This document shows, in pieces, positions 1 to 12,203 of a stretch of DNA of 64,000 nt. A program made the translations under genes and the position numbers. A model generated the notes under the pieces. It was given only the letters and a program-made list of their open reading frames with translations, ran no database searches and was not told the origin of the DNA. Origin of the DNA: Xylaria sp. FL1777 (lineage: Eukaryota; Ascomycota; Sordariomycetes; Xylariales; Xylariaceae); the NCBI GenBank assembly GCA_022578965.1, contig MU400519.1, forward strand, positions 62,001 through 126,000, given 5' to 3'. The number at the start of each line of letters is the position of its first letter. Position 1 is the first letter of the stretch.

Positions 1-326
1 GAATAGAAATCATCTTCTGTGAGGTTCTCGTCGACCTGAGCATTGCGCCAGACTTCCCCGCCATGGTCGATGCCGTCAATATCGAACTGCGCGGTCTTGA
101 CTTGCGTCAGATCGAGATGTCGAAACACACCGGGAGTGCTGTAGAGCAAAAGATTACGAAATGGTCGCGAAGTCGCTGCAATGTTAAGAATGGCAGAAAC
201 GGGAAGGTATGGGAGAGTTTGGTAGAGAACAAGATTGTTTGACAATAAGTCGAGGAGACTCGGAGTAAAGTTAGAGATGCCTGAATAGTCGCGCGTGTGC
301 TGATGACGGAGGTCTCCGGAGGCCAT
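1..326 (-). CDS. F-box-like protein, N-terminal part (runs off window)
   Basis: An open frame starts at ATG 326 (minus) and runs uninterrupted to the window edge, giving about 108 residues. Residues roughly 20-60 (LLDLLSNNLVLYQTLPYLPV followed by SAILNIAATSRPFRNLLL) have the leucine-rich pattern of an F-box: a helix, then an 'L...R.F' segment. After it comes a stretch with HLDLT, like the start of the leucine-rich region in fungal F-box proteins. F-box proteins normally bind Skp1 and recruit substrates to an SCF ubiquitin ligase. The substrate cannot be told because the C-terminal region lies outside the window. The frame stays open upstream of the chosen ATG into arginine/histidine-rich low-complexity sequence, so I prefer the ATG at 326. 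The F-box call is by pattern only. Confidence 0.55.
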   Translation of the reverse strand, partial: MASGDLRHQHTRDYSGISNFTPSLLDLLSNNLVLYQTLPYLPVSAILNIAATSRPFRNLLLYSTPGVFRHLDLTQVKTAQFDIDGIDHGGEVWRNAQVDENLTEDDFY

Positions 327-2778
327 TACATGCGAAAGCCAATCCAACCCGTAGATAGCCGTAAACGAAGTGTGACGACGGCGACGGCGGTGGTGGCCAA
401 GGAGGGGGGGGGGAGACGGCAAAGCGAAGGGCACGTCAATGTTGTTGGTTTGATAGTGGGCTGAGCCCACAATGCTCGGATGAACAGGATAATAGGAGGC
501 GATCAAGACTAACAACGGAAGAAGACGTGCTAGATCTACCCACCAACTCCTTCTCGGAGAAGGCGGAGGAATGAATGAGCGTAAATAGGGCAAGGCAAGA
601 AGGGGCACAAGGCGGTTTCCAGCGGCTCAGGCTCTTACACGACAGAGGCCAGTCAGTGTAGTTGCAGGCAGGCAGGCGGGTAGGCGGGCAGACGAGAGAC
701 AGTTTAAACAGACAGGTAGACAACGATATACCTGGTGACGGTGGTGGCCATGGAAGGCGGACAGAAACACCAAGCAAGGACGACGGCGACAACAACGACT
801 GTAGCGGCCTACCTACATATGTATGTATTCTCTGTACTAGCTAGGTAGTAGGAAGGGGAGCTGACAGTGCTGCAGATAGCGTACTGTACACTGCTGTACC
901 CGCAGGTGAGGATCTCAGAAACCCCTGCTGCGGCATCGACGAAGATGCGGTTGGTCGCGCATTTGACCAGGTTGTGACCGGGGTCGAATGACGCTCTGCC
1001 GCAGAGACGAGCACCAGATGGGCGTTCGGACAGGCTTGGCAGGTCGATCCGACTAGAAGGGTTGCATTGGGCGTCTTACTGGCGTCTTACTGGCCTTGAC
1101 ACTACCAGAGACACTCCCTCGACTGCTCCCTTCTCCGCACTGATGAGTGATGGATAAGAGGATTGGCTTGCGACGGCCTACAAAGCTTGGTTGCTCGTTG
1201 GGGAAAAAGCCTCTTGACAGGGCAAGGCTATATACTGTATATACCTACTGTACCATACTTCCACACAATAAACCAGTACAAATGGTACGGCACACGTATG
1301 TATGCAGCACACGTATACATATGTACTACCTATCTAGTAGTACCTAAGCACATATGTACCTACAGTACCTACCTAGGTACTTAGGTAGCTAGGTACCTAT
1401 GTAGGTAGGTCTAGTGAAAGGGAATACCTACCTAACACTTGTGAAGGTGCTGGTGTATAAGTAGGTGCATGTGCTTGCGCTACCGTACCTAGGTACACTT
1501 ACAGTACCTAGGTACGCAGTTGAGTTGGCAGCGCGGGGGAGCCGGGGAGCAGTCGGAGAGCGGTGTACGCCTACCCACTGCGTAAGTACTCTTACTGCGT
1601 ACATCAGAGGATCAATATGTAATCCATCCTTAGGTATCTACATTACTGCGAATCATGCACATCAAGACTCAGAGGGGTACATACGGAAATGCTGCCTGTA
1701 GCAAGCGTTGATTTCCAATCACATGATGCTTTAGTTGGGGCTGCTTTAGCGACATAAGATATAATCTATATATATACACAGGTAACATAGGGTATGTATA
1801 ATAGTAGGTATGCATGTCCTTAATTACCTACATACCTACCTACTTAGTTCCTAGCAAGCCCTTAGAACACTAGCTATTGACTTTCCCAAATAACATGATG
1901 AGGTATGAATTAGGCTATTCGAAAATTTAGGTAGAAGAAAGACGTAGTGAGGTGGTCCCTGATGAATTACGGGCTTGGTAGTGCTTGGTAGTTACTTGGC
2001 TATCTTGGCCGACTTGGCCGAGCTGCCAAGCTTGCCATTTGGTATTGGAACGTGTAGATGATGCATGCTGAGGGAAAAGCAATGCTATAATGAATACGTG
2101 TCCATACTCTGCTTGTCTGGTTCTTGCACATCACTAGAGATTGAGCTGGGTGCATTCCAAATGCCTACTCGTGATCAGTAACTGTAATTCATGGTTTCCA
2201 CCGTGTACGGCTCATTATTGTTCCCGTCGGGTTTTAGTTGGCCTTTCTATAGCTTACATAAGCAAACACATAGTCTAGGTAAGTGCCAACTGGCGCGTAT
2301 CCCTCGGCAGGCAATCAAAGAGCTCCGTCAGCTGTCGGTAAGTGGGATCAACCCCCACGGTACAAATACCTTGGTAAGTAGAGATACAACATTGAACATT
2401 AAAGAGACAGAGAGGTTACCTATGTAGTTATCCAAATTGGTCCAACTGGCGTCATGGAAACTCGAAGAATGAGATGACTGATAACTATTGTTAAAATGAC
2501 ATGATCCTTAATTCTCACGGGTGGCTAAGCTGGCTACATTATTTATTAACTTAGCTTGAATTCTACATAGGTATACATACATACATCACATAGCACTGTA
2601 GGTACTGCTTCATTCTTGGGTCTTCCTTTCTGCAAAAGACTCTTTGTATACCCTACGTTAAGTTGCAAGGCTGGAGCGACAACACCAATGCCACCGACAC
2701 CACCACTACTAATCCATCTCCAAACCATGGTCATCTGTTAGGAATCGCGTCACTAGACAAATTACCATCAAGACAACG
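327..2778. other. Intergenic, repeat-rich
   Basis: No convincing gene. Reading frames here are short and low in complexity. The stretch 1290-1530 is dense in TACCTAGGTA/TAGGTAGG units, and similar units recur at 1800-1850. The spacer lies between two divergently transcribed genes, the F-box gene on minus and the UFD1 gene on plus, so it should hold both promoters. I see no defined motif for either. Confidence 0.6.
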
Positions 2779-5127
2779 ATGGCTGAACAGCCAGCTGTGA
2801 GGTGGTCGGCCACCTTCACGGCTACGTCGCCGTCGTCGGACTTGCAGGGCGACAAGATCATCCTGCCGCAGTCAGCGCTAGAACAGCTCCTCGCCGCCTC
2901 GTCGTCGTCGTCATCATCATTGTCGTCCTCGTCGTTGGCTTCTTCGTCTTTTACCGCCTTCGACCGACAAAACCCCTACGCCGACCCCCGGCAGTATGCT
3001 TCCTACGCGACCTCCCCGCTGCAATCACAGCAGCAATTGCCGAACCCTCTCATGTTCCGTCTTGTGAACCAGACGAACGGCAACACCGTCCACGCTGGTA
3101 TCCGCGAGTTCTCGGCGCGTGAAGACGAGGTTCTCCTGAGTCCGTATTTAATGGAAGCGCTCGGAATCAACCCCGACCAGCTTGCAAGTCCGCGCAACTA
3201 CGTGTCTTCTGTAGATGCCTCTACAGGTGCCATAACAGAAGCCCTCGACATCGATGCTGAGTCCTCATCCGCCCCCTCCGCAGCTCCCAAGATCACCGTA
3301 CACGCGAAACAGCTGCCCAGAGGCACCTATGTCCGCCTAAGACCTCTCGAGGCTGGTTACAATCCCGCCGACTGGAAGTCGCTCCTTGAGCGTCAGTTAC
3401 GCGAGAGCTTCACCACCTTGACCAATGGTGCACTCCTTTCTGTCCGCGGTGTCAAAGGCGAGATCTTCCGTTTCCTCATAGATCGGTTTCGCCCAGAGGG
3501 CGACGGCATTTGCGTTGTGGACACCGACTTGGAGGTCGATATCGAGGCTCTGAACGAGGAACAGGCACGCGAGACAATGAGGCAGATCATGGCCAAGGCA
3601 CAGGCCGCCCCAGGCACGGCAGAGGGCAGCTCGCTTGGTCAGGAATTGAACATTTGGAAGGCCGTTGATGGTCGGGTCCTTCCCGGTGATTATGTAGACT
3701 ACGAACTTCCTTCTTGGGCTCGGTCGCGCGCTCTGGAAGTCGAAATCAGTCAACTCGACGACGAGCATAGTGTGGATCTATACGTTAGTCCTCGATCGTC
3801 GCGCCAGAGAGCTTTACCTCGGGAGTCTGAGTACGTGTTTGGTGCCTCGACTTTTCCCCGCGGAGAGAGTGGCGTCAAGCGTATCACCATCCTTCCAACT
3901 GCCTCTGAGCTCGACGAGGCTGAGGCCATACTCATCTCTGTCCATGCCTATAGCCATCACACAAACTCAACCGTTTCGAAGAACTTGCCACGTCCCTACC
4001 AACTCCGCGCAAGGAATGTCACGGCCAGTCACGATGATAACCCTTCCGCTACACAAAGAAGTAGTGGGGATCATGGGGCCGATGAAGAGCAGTGTGAAAA
4101 CTGTCGCCAATGGATCCCCAAGCAGACTATGCTTCTTCACGAGAGCTTTTGTCGGCGCAACAATATTTCATGCCCCAAATGTGGCAATGTCTTCCAAAAA
4201 TCTTCTGTTGAATGGGAATACCATTGGCACTGCCCCCATGACGACAGCTATGGTTCGTCCGAGATGAGCAAATTGAAACATGATTATATATATCACAGTG
4301 AACATCAATGTCCTTCTTGTTCCTTCGCGACCAACTCGCTTCCGGATCTCGCAAGGCATCGCACCACGATCTGCCCAGGCAAGCTCATTTTATGCAGATT
4401 CTGTCATCTTGAAGTGCCCCAGGAGGGGGATCCGTTCAATCCTTCTCCCGAGAGTCTCGTATCTGGTCTTTCGGAACACGAACTCACTGATGGTGCTCGC
4501 ACGACCGACTGCCATCTCTGCTCTAAAATCATCCGCCTTCGCGACATGGCGACGCATCTCAAGCATCACGAACTTGAAAAGGCTCATAGACCTAGGCCTC
4601 CTGTGTGTCGCAATGCTAACTGCGGACGTACCTTACACGGCGTGGGTAGAAATGGGGCAGTTGGGACTGGAACTCATATGGGCCAAGGTCCTGGAAATGA
4701 TATCGGTCTTTGTTCAATGTGTTTTTCTCCACTCTACGTTAGTCTTCATGACCCAGAGGGTAAAGCTTTGAAACGGCGTATTGAGCGGAAATATCTCTCA
4801 CAGATGATGACAGGCTGTGTGAAGAAGTGGTGCCGAAATGAGTGGTGTAAGACGGGACGGTCGAACGCAAATCTTGATGCTAGAGGATCATCGACACAAG
4901 TCGTGCTTCCCATGATTAAACCACTGATGGATGCCTTCCGGGACACTCGAACACCCATGTACTTCTGCGTAGATGAAACCAATCAACGAAGAAGGACGCT
5001 AGCCGAAACGCTAGCAAGCGAGAAGGTTTGGGATCCAGAGTGGTGTATAGCGGCGTGTGAGGCTGAGGGTCTCAATTTGGAGAAAGCTCGAGAGTGGCTT
5101 ATGAATTGGGCCCCCATGAAAGAATAG
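2779..5127 (+). CDS. UFD1-domain protein with C2H2-like zinc fingers and AZUL-like C-terminus
   Basis: Intronless, 782 aa. Residues about 10-270 read as a UFD1 fold (GDKIILPQSALEQLL, then LPRGTYVRLRPLEAGY), interrupted near residue 40 by a serine run. UFD1 with Npl4 is the ubiquitin-binding adaptor of the Cdc48 segregase. Residues about 438-610 hold repeated Cys/His pairs (CENC, CPKC, CPSC, CRFC, CHLC) like XAF1/TRAF-type fingers. Residues about 670-695 (RKYLSQMMTGC, CRNEWC) resemble the AZUL zinc domain of UBE3A, a proteasome-binding module. The last 50 residues look like a UBA-type helix bundle. The start ATG has A at -3. The protein is far longer than canonical Ufd1 (about 350 aa), so this is a fusion-type fungal relative rather than the core Ufd1. 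A role at the Cdc48-proteasome interface is inferred. Confidence 0.85.
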   Translation: MAEQPAVRWSATFTATSPSSDLQGDKIILPQSALEQLLAASSSSSSSLSSSSLASSSFTAFDRQNPYADPRQYASYATSPLQSQQQLPNPLMFRLVNQTNGNTVHAGIREFSAREDEVLLSPYLMEALGINPDQLASPRNYVSSVDASTGAITEALDIDAESSSAPSAAPKITVHAKQLPRGTYVRLRPLEAGYNPADWKSLLERQLRESFTTLTNGALLSVRGVKGEIFRFLIDRFRPEGDGICVVDTDLEVDIEALNEEQARETMRQIMAKAQAAPGTAEGSSLGQELNIWKAVDGRVLPGDYVDYELPSWARSRALEVEISQLDDEHSVDLYVSPRSSRQRALPRESEYVFGASTFPRGESGVKRITILPTASELDEAEAILISVHAYSHHTNSTVSKNLPRPYQLRARNVTASHDDNPSATQRSSGDHGADEEQCENCRQWIPKQTMLLHESFCRRNNISCPKCGNVFQKSSVEWEYHWHCPHDDSYGSSEMSKLKHDYIYHSEHQCPSCSFATNSLPDLARHRTTICPGKLILCRFCHLEVPQEGDPFNPSPESLVSGLSEHELTDGARTTDCHLCSKIIRLRDMATHLKHHELEKAHRPRPPVCRNANCGRTLHGVGRNGAVGTGTHMGQGPGNDIGLCSMCFSPLYVSLHDPEGKALKRRIERKYLSQMMTGCVKKWCRNEWCKTGRSNANLDARGSSTQVVLPMIKPLMDAFRDTRTPMYFCVDETNQRRRTLAETLASEKVWDPEWCIAACEAEGLNLEKAREWLMNWAPMKE
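2896..2955 (+). repeat. TCG/TCA trinucleotide run encoding polyserine
   Basis: An imperfect run of TCG, TCA and TCC codons lies inside the UFD1-domain gene and encodes an almost pure serine stretch near residues 40-60. It keeps the frame. Such runs are prone to length change, so strains may differ here. Confidence 0.8.
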
Positions 5128-8100
5128 AGGCGGTTCATTCATTTCTGCATATAGAGGGCGTTGGCAGAAGGTTCAACCACATCATTTGATACCCAGGCGC
5201 GCATTTGCAAGCATGTTACAGTTGTCATATTACACTCATCACGTATAGAACCTGGTTTTGTTTTCAAACACGTTGGTGTTCAATTATTGCATCCCATATC
5301 CTATTATGCATACGACCCAACACCTTGTAGCGTACGGGCTTCACAGTAATACTACACGATACAACCAATATCAACAACCGGGTACCCAACACCCTCCGCC
5401 GGTTCTACCACCGCGAATTGTGGCATTCAGACATGTACAGCTCAGTGGCTCTATACTAATGTAAGTATGTTTCTAACGATGGTCGAATTTGCCCAAATAT
5501 TGAGTACTCACGCAGCAGGCGCAGCCAGAGCTATCATTCTGAACGTTAGCAACCGGTATCTCTCAAATGCATCCAAGACAGTGTACACAGTCCTGGAGTA
5601 TAGCATCAACTCACCAATCGCCGCAGCTACAAGAGGTGCAATCACACGAACCCATGTTGGTAGACTGTGGTTTGGAGTGTGCAGAGTCTTCGATAATGAT
5701 GGTTTTAGTGTTGAAAAGTGAGTGATCGATATGTATATCTGTAGAGAGAAGGATGGAAAGAGAAAAAACAAGACCGGATGGCGAGGGAGCAGCCCTTATT
5801 AGTACTTAAGAGCTCGCGAGGGATCAATGAGTTCGCTTCTCCTGATATCTCTCCTCTTTTACTCTTGCTGGCCGACTCGCGAGTTCCCCACGCCCACTCG
5901 CATCGCCGTGGGTGCACAACGTGAGGAGAAGAGCATAATTGTCTTGGGTCGTCCACACCCTTCATGGCCTGGTAAGCCCCCCAATCATGCCGGTCAGCCC
6001 ATTGGCGCACCCCGACTGGACGGTAGGATCGCCTCAGGCGGGGGTGGCTAGCCTTGGCCCTTGAGAACCTCCCACGTCAACCTTCAGATACGAAAAGGAG
6101 GGGCCAAAAATGTCTCTTCATATGTGGTGTGATGGTCAGGTGTCCCAACTTGCAACACTGCTGTATGGCTGAAGATAGCCCACCTTCTTCCCTTGCTTCC
6201 CCGACCGTCGTAGATCATCCGATCATTAATACTTTGACTAATGCTTCAAACAAAACATCACATAACGGCAACGATCCACGCCCGTCCTGTTATCGCAGCC
6301 TGGATTATGCCTGTCTTAGTGTATCGCAAGCCGTTGCCCGCCAATATTAGCGCACACCCTCGTGGTATACCACCTACATGAGTGGACGAAGACTGAAACT
6401 AGGCGAGGCGACAATCTTTATACCCATGTACAAGCCGCCCTTCCTTCACCTGCAACGCGTGAGCCGGAACGGCCGCGATAAGGAAATCTAACTACTAACT
6501 ACCTGGCAATAGGCATTTATTGTGAGACTAGGGCTAACAATATTACGTATCATTAAATCATCAACATAAAACATGCTGAGAGCCTCATACGACGCATACA
6601 CGTGTCGTATAAGTCTACCGGTCGGAATGGCACGAATATATTACTTACATTCTAGGGTGAAAAGGGTGCAGCAACCATGTTACCATTTACATAATGACAA
6701 AGGGAGCAACAAAATTTAAGTAGTACCATAGACTAGGCCATCGAAATAAACTGTCGTATTTTAAAGATAAAGGGACCTTGGTTATTGAATAGGTAAATGC
6801 ATGTTTTATTTTATAACAAGAGTGACATCAAACTTTATGACGATGACAAAATCTCTTATCAAGGAGGGCCAAGTAATTACTTTGCTAATTACGCTTTCCG
6901 CTACAGAGATATGACAACTTTCGATTCTCTGTATGTTTAGCGCCTAAAACTTTACGTAAAGCCTACACTATTAAAATCAAAACAACGGTCGATAAGTAAT
7001 GTAAATACAGGTTCTCAATAGCATACCTCTGCCGTACTATCGACATTATGAGCCAGACAGTCGACAGAGTTAAACTCGGACTAGTTAACCCATTGCTGCA
7101 CTCCTCTATTACTAGTAAAGGTCCGTTGTGGTAACTATTATTCCATCATTGTGCCTTAGAACTGTTCTTACTATCTAACAATAAGCCTTAACTTTAGCAA
7201 CAACTATCTCTCCCATCTACTGGGGCAGCATGAGTTCATATTCTTTAAGTCGTCTTGCTTTCTAAAACAAATGTCTTTTTCAATTTACTAGCGTAGGTAC
7301 AGTCCTCTGGGCCACTAAAAGATTCTTAAAAGAACGTAGGATCTTAGATTTGAAGCTTAAATGTCGGCTTTTTGTATAGATGAAAGAGTTTGGATTTTGG
7401 AAGTATACCAAGAGCTTAGTTAGGACTTGGAGAATACGCTCCGTTTAGTAGTGCTGAACGCGCTGAACACCTTGTGCTATATCCAGACGCGTAGTTCGGT
7501 GAGAAACCTGGACCGTACTACGCTGAACTGAGATTTATTGAGACTGTTTCGCGTATCCAGAAGTGAAGCTATTCAGCCCTCGTTAATCTGAGACATATTG
7601 ACGGACCCCGAAGGTTAGGAAGCCCGAACCGATTGTATATAGACTCAAGGACAGCCACCATGTTCGGTGTAAGCCCTGATGAGAGGCATTGACCTTTGCA
7701 GCCGTAAAAGATTATTATATTGTGAATAGAGTCAATAACTCAGTTCCAAGCCCTAACACCAGCCCTTGTTATAAGTAGTAATATTCTAGGTATTGAAATG
7801 GAGCGGCGAAACTATAGTAGGTTCACCAGTACTCCAAATGCAAGGAGACAAGCCATAACTTACGCATCTAAGCACCAAAGTAAATTATGACTTGGGGAAT
7901 GAAACGATCAATTGAGACGCAATATATTGATGTAAATAAAACGACCGTGATTGTCCTGCGTGATGATCTTTCGTATCTTTGAAGCCAGTGCTTCGAAATT
8001 CAGCGCAACACTATACCCTTATTTCCACTGTATGACTAAGCTTTAGACTTACTTACAAGGGCTAATTAGCCCATTCAACCGCCCTACTCTACTTCAGTAT

Positions 8101-8377
8101 CCAAATTTAGCTTGGGTACCTTTGCGAGATCTATCTGAATAAGATGAAAGTAACATATGTTACTTATATATTACCAGCAATAGAACTATGGCCATGTGAT
8201 AGGGTCTAATGTAGGGCTAGCGGTCATATTAGCACGTTAACATACTGTCATGTATTCCAATCTCTACGCTGTTATCAATAGCACATCAAGTGAAGAGTAT
8301 GTCTTGCTATGATGGTATACTAGGAATTAGTAACCATATTGATGGTTGTAATCTAGAACAACAAAACATCCTCGTTT
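5128..8377. other. Intergenic, 3.2 kb without a supported gene
   Basis: Short frames at 5.4-6.3 kb lack recognisable domains, and several lack an ATG. Splice-like signals occur on both strands around 5456-5514 (GTAAGT on plus at 5461, GTGAGT on minus at 5511), but the flanking frames are not protein-like. From about 6.4 kb to 8.4 kb the sequence is moderately AT-rich and free of long frames. It may be an old mutated repeat, though I see no termini. Confidence 0.5.
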
Positions 8378-9942
8378 CTAGCAAGTTCTGGTGCGTGAAA
8401 GGCGATTAGTGTCAGTTAACGAGTTGATTACTGTAGCGTTTTCGTTTAGCGACCACAGCGCCGAGATATTTAAATATCGCAAGCAGATAGTAAACGCGCT
8501 CGCGAACATTGACACGCCGGCGAAGACAATAACCCAACTGTAGGATAATGATGATGGAGTTCCGGGCGACTGTGAGATGGAAATCAGAGATCCTCCGATA
8601 GGACCGGCAAGCACATTTCCGATCCCTTTACCGAAGTTAAGCAGGCTAAAGACAATGGGTCCCGCCGTCACATCGTTGGTTACAGAGGTGCTCATCCTGG
8701 CCCATGTGGCAGTAAACCCTGCGCCAAAGAATCCGTATATAATGACAAAGATGACCAAGACTGGGAGCGACTTAGCTAGTCTCCACAAAGTAAGACAAGC
8801 AACCGCCGCAACTATGGTCGACGAGCAGGCCAAAACAGTAAGTGGTACTTTCCGATCAGATAGTAGACCGAAGACAAACTGACCGCCAACTTGGCAGATG
8901 CTCATCACCGCGAGTAGAAGCGCACCACTTTTGCCTCCGAGCCCGAGGGACGATGCGTAAGACGGTAGATACAAAGAAGGGAAAAAGTAACCCAATCCTT
9001 GCAACAGATTTGCAACGGAGTAAACCCAGAACAGAGAGTTCTGAAAAAATGTCCAGTTCATTTTGGGTATGTTGGCTCGCTCTGGGGGCGGCAAGCGGCC
9101 TTTCAAGAGGGGAATGAATGGCCCTGTAAGAAATACAAGAGCCACAGCCACGGCACGAAGCGTCGTTTTGTATCCGTACTGGGCCAAAAGAGCCTGCAGC
9201 ACGAATGGCATGACGGATCCTGAGACGCCGGAGGCGCCGCAGAGAATACCGTAAGCCATTCCACGGCGTGTGATCCAGTACTCATTGACCATGCCGAGGA
9301 TTGGGTAATAAAATATGAGGAAACCTATGCCATAAGCCACACCTTGCGTAAGGATAAGCAATTCTAGAGTGGATGCGAAAGAACCTAGAACGAGTCCAGC
9401 AATGCAAATCGACCCTAAGAGACAGGTCAGCAATGTAGGTCTCGACAGTCTATGTAGCAAGTCACGGGACGCACAACCGATGCAAACCATCTGTCGCCAC
9501 CAACGCTGATAGCGCTGGAGAATAGGAATGACGACTGGTGCTCCGAGATAGCCGAATCCAGACGCTATGGTACCGACGACAGATACATAGCGATTATTGG
9601 CAAACTCCGGAATTTTGGAGTAGTATTCCTGAAAGACACCAAAGGAGAGAGGGAAGCCTAAGTTCATTCGATGTTAATAATCGGCTTTCTCGGTAGCATG
9701 GATCTTTGCTGGGAATTACCCCATAACAAGGCCTCAAATATAAAAGCAGCGGCGAGCAACCTCCAGGCTGCAGGTCCCCCATCCACGGGCGCTAGTTCTT
9801 GTTCTGCTCGCGTGGGGTTTGTCCGGTCGCCTTCCACATCTTGTGGTCGGAGCGATGGTGATGATCTTTCATAGCCCTCGGAGGGGGAAGAGGGTGTGGC
9901 CGAATTAGGTAGCCTAATAGTTACTAACTCGGTATTACTCAT
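8378..9942 (-). CDS. MFS transporter, monocarboxylate-transporter (MCT) type
   Basis: Three exons: 9942-9720, 9657-9475 and 9414-8378, giving 480 aa. The intron at 9658-9719 (GTAATT...TTAG) joins ...ALLWG to FPLSFGVFQEYY. The intron at 9415-9474 (GTGCGT, branch GCTGAC, CTTAG) is 60 bp and lacks a stop, so it can be mistaken for coding sequence. Removing it restores the expected ...CIGWSICIAGL helix. The N-terminal tail is hydrophilic, followed by VDGGPAAW, which fits the D-G-x-x-A-W signature before helix 1 of the fungal MCT-like group. About twelve hydrophobic segments follow. The frame upstream of ATG 9942 has only a TTG, so 9942 is the start. It moves a small organic solute across a membrane; the substrate is unknown. 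It lies on the same strand as the O-methyltransferase 550 bp away, which suggests metabolite export or uptake (inference). Confidence 0.88.
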
Positions 9943-10493
9943 GGCGAATTGTTTAGAAACGGGCGACGAGGAGAGACGGGACAAAGGGAAGCTGCGGGGG
10001 TTGTAGTATAATCTGCTATGTTGATAGAGAAGTGTGTATCTACGCAGTATCTAGTGCAGCGCGAACGGGACATTCGTATTCTAAGTCGAATATGGGCTAG
10101 TTTGCCAAGTGTTTTCAATACATGCAGTAAGTAGGTAAGTATACGTAGTTCTTCCACCTTTACGTAATTGGTCATGTAACCTGGCTGGATAGACATTCGT
10201 CGAGATAAAGAATCACGTATTGGCTTATTAGTATTTCGTAGCCAATATACTGTCATTACTCATAGGTTGCAGGATACTCTCGAAGTGCTTGCTTGTGGCA
10301 ATGCGGCCATAAGGAGAAGAGGTGGTGGTAGTAATGTGAGTTCCATTTGTCCGCTCAACCAGCCCTATGCCTAAGATGCTCATTTCCTCACGGGAATCTG
10401 AACACGATGGTGTCCGCGCGGTCTAATACCTTATATAACCCAGTCATACGGGCCCTACAAATAACAACTGCGCGTATAGCCCTTCCATAGGCG
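9943..10493. other. Spacer between MFS and O-methyltransferase genes
   Basis: About 550 bp separating two minus-strand genes. It should contain the promoter of the transporter and the terminator of the methyltransferase. No motif is called. Confidence 0.5.
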
Positions 10494-12203
10494 CTAGCCA
10501 CGCCAGATAGCCTCGATTACAGCGAAAAAGGTTAAGGGATTGGCTCTAAGGCTAACGACGTCGAAGCGTTCGTCTGCAGCTTTAAAAATGCCCCTGTAGG
10601 ACTCGGCCGGGCGTTCCTAAATTATCCAGAGTCAATGATTGCTATTTGAGTCTTCTAAGGTATTTTCGCTTATTGAGGAGTGCGTTCATACCCTAGAGAT
10701 TGCTAAAATAGTACTCGCCTTGGCATTGAAGATGGCCATCATCCTAAGATCAGTCGCCGTACCCATCTGCTGAATGGACAGCGGCAAAGGCTCCTTCTTC
10801 ACATTAGATTGGCCTTCATCCACCTTACCAATATACTCGATAACAATTACGCGGTTGCCTGGCCGCAAGCCCGGCGTCAAGGCCTTAAGGATCTTAACGG
10901 CCTCATTTTCTGAGTAGTCGTGAAGGATGAGCTTGATCATGTAGATATCGGCCTGGGTAGTCTGAGGCTGATATATATTGTGCTCGACAAAAGAGACGCG
11001 ATCACGGACATCATCAGGCAGCTCCGCTTCGAAGACGGGCTTGACCATGGGCATATCTTGAACAATCAATTTTAAGTCGGCGTACTTCCGTGCAAGCAAG
11101 ATCGCGTCATGACCTGCTGATCCAGCGACCTGGTATAAATGTTAGCTGTCTTCTATGGCTTCAACTAGCACTACTAACATCGACGACGGTTGCTTTCCCG
11201 GCCCCTTGCCAATTGTATGCGTCGAGGACGATATCCTCCAGGGGGAAGATCTCTTTGATATACTTCATGAATTCTACGAATTTCGCTTGTCGCCACCCCC
11301 GTGTCTCTCCGTCGCCGTCATTTTCTAGGTACTCCCACGAGGTAGTGTACTTCTTGCCGAATGGGCCTGTGCTGTGGAATAGAGCAAAGGCGGTCTCACT
11401 TAAGTCCTGTGTAAGTTCGGACTACGGCAGTCGGAGTCAGCAATTGTCATTTCCAGTACGATATAGATGCCTTCGAAATCGTGAGAAGATTGCACGAGAT
11501 GGATTCGGCGTGAAGGAGAGTGTCTATTCTCTAAAGGTTTCCGAGCAGGAGATCAAACACGAGAATTACTCACCCTTCCTTTGGAATATTTCTCCAATGC
11601 GCTGTTCATGGCCATCATTGGAGCGCCCGTAATGTCTAGAACGGATGAGACGAGGGCTTGCAGACCGGATTGCCGCGCGAGAGCCGCTGACCGGCTCGTG
11701 TGCTTGATTTGAGAAGAGCTGACCTCTTCAAAGAGACGCAGGGTGGTTGCATGTTGAATAACACGGGTGACAACGTCTAGCGGTAGAGATACACGCTCTG
11801 CAACTTCCGAATAGGAAGCGGAGCCCTCGAGAGGCACGGCGGCCCAGAAATTAAAGTGGTTGAGAATATTAAGGCAAGCAGCGTCTGGAATAACCTGTAG
11901 ATCTCCTTGCTTTTTTAGAAATCGCTATATATAGTGATCGATTCAGAGATTTGTTCGCCTTACGTTGTGGACGTAGTTATAGACGCTTTCGCTTGGACCT
12001 TGAACCAGATACCACATGTCCATTAACTTATCGCAGAGCGTCTGTCTCGTCATGAACATCTCAGTTGTGATTCCCTTGTGACTCATCGGGCTATCGACAG
12101 CAAAGCTGGCCTCGGGGAGGTTATTTTCTTGGAGGGAGGTTGCGAACAAATCTGCTAGCTTCGTGATCTCGGCCGCAAGGGCGCGAAGCTGCGATTCTGC
12201 CAT
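10494..12203 (-). CDS. SAM-dependent O-methyltransferase (COMT-like, fungal secondary metabolism type)
   Basis: Five exons: 12203-11964, 11894-11574, 11406-11179, 11129-10719 and 10616-10494, giving 440 aa, all joined in frame. The N-terminal half holds a winged-helix dimerisation domain (VIPDAACLNILNHFNFW). The SAM-binding loop VVDVAGSAGHDA is at about 261-272, a variant of the usual VDVGGG. The general-base region LILHDYSENEA places the catalytic His at about 333. The C-terminus after the last intron (ANPLTFFAVIEAIWRG) is typical for the family. The last intron (10617-10718) starts GCGAGT, so it is a GC-AG intron; without removing it the protein would end early. It methylates a hydroxyl of a small aromatic or polyketide-like substrate, identity unknown. 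With the neighbouring transporter it may form a small metabolic pair; no polyketide synthase or similar core enzyme lies beside it. Confidence 0.9.

Noticed and set aside
5456..5771. Possible small minus-strand membrane protein with a GTGAGT donor at 5511
   Set aside because: The frame has no ATG at its start (TTG only), and the spliced product ends soon after the junction with no recognisable domain. Plus-strand splice-like signals overlap the same place, so these are likely chance.
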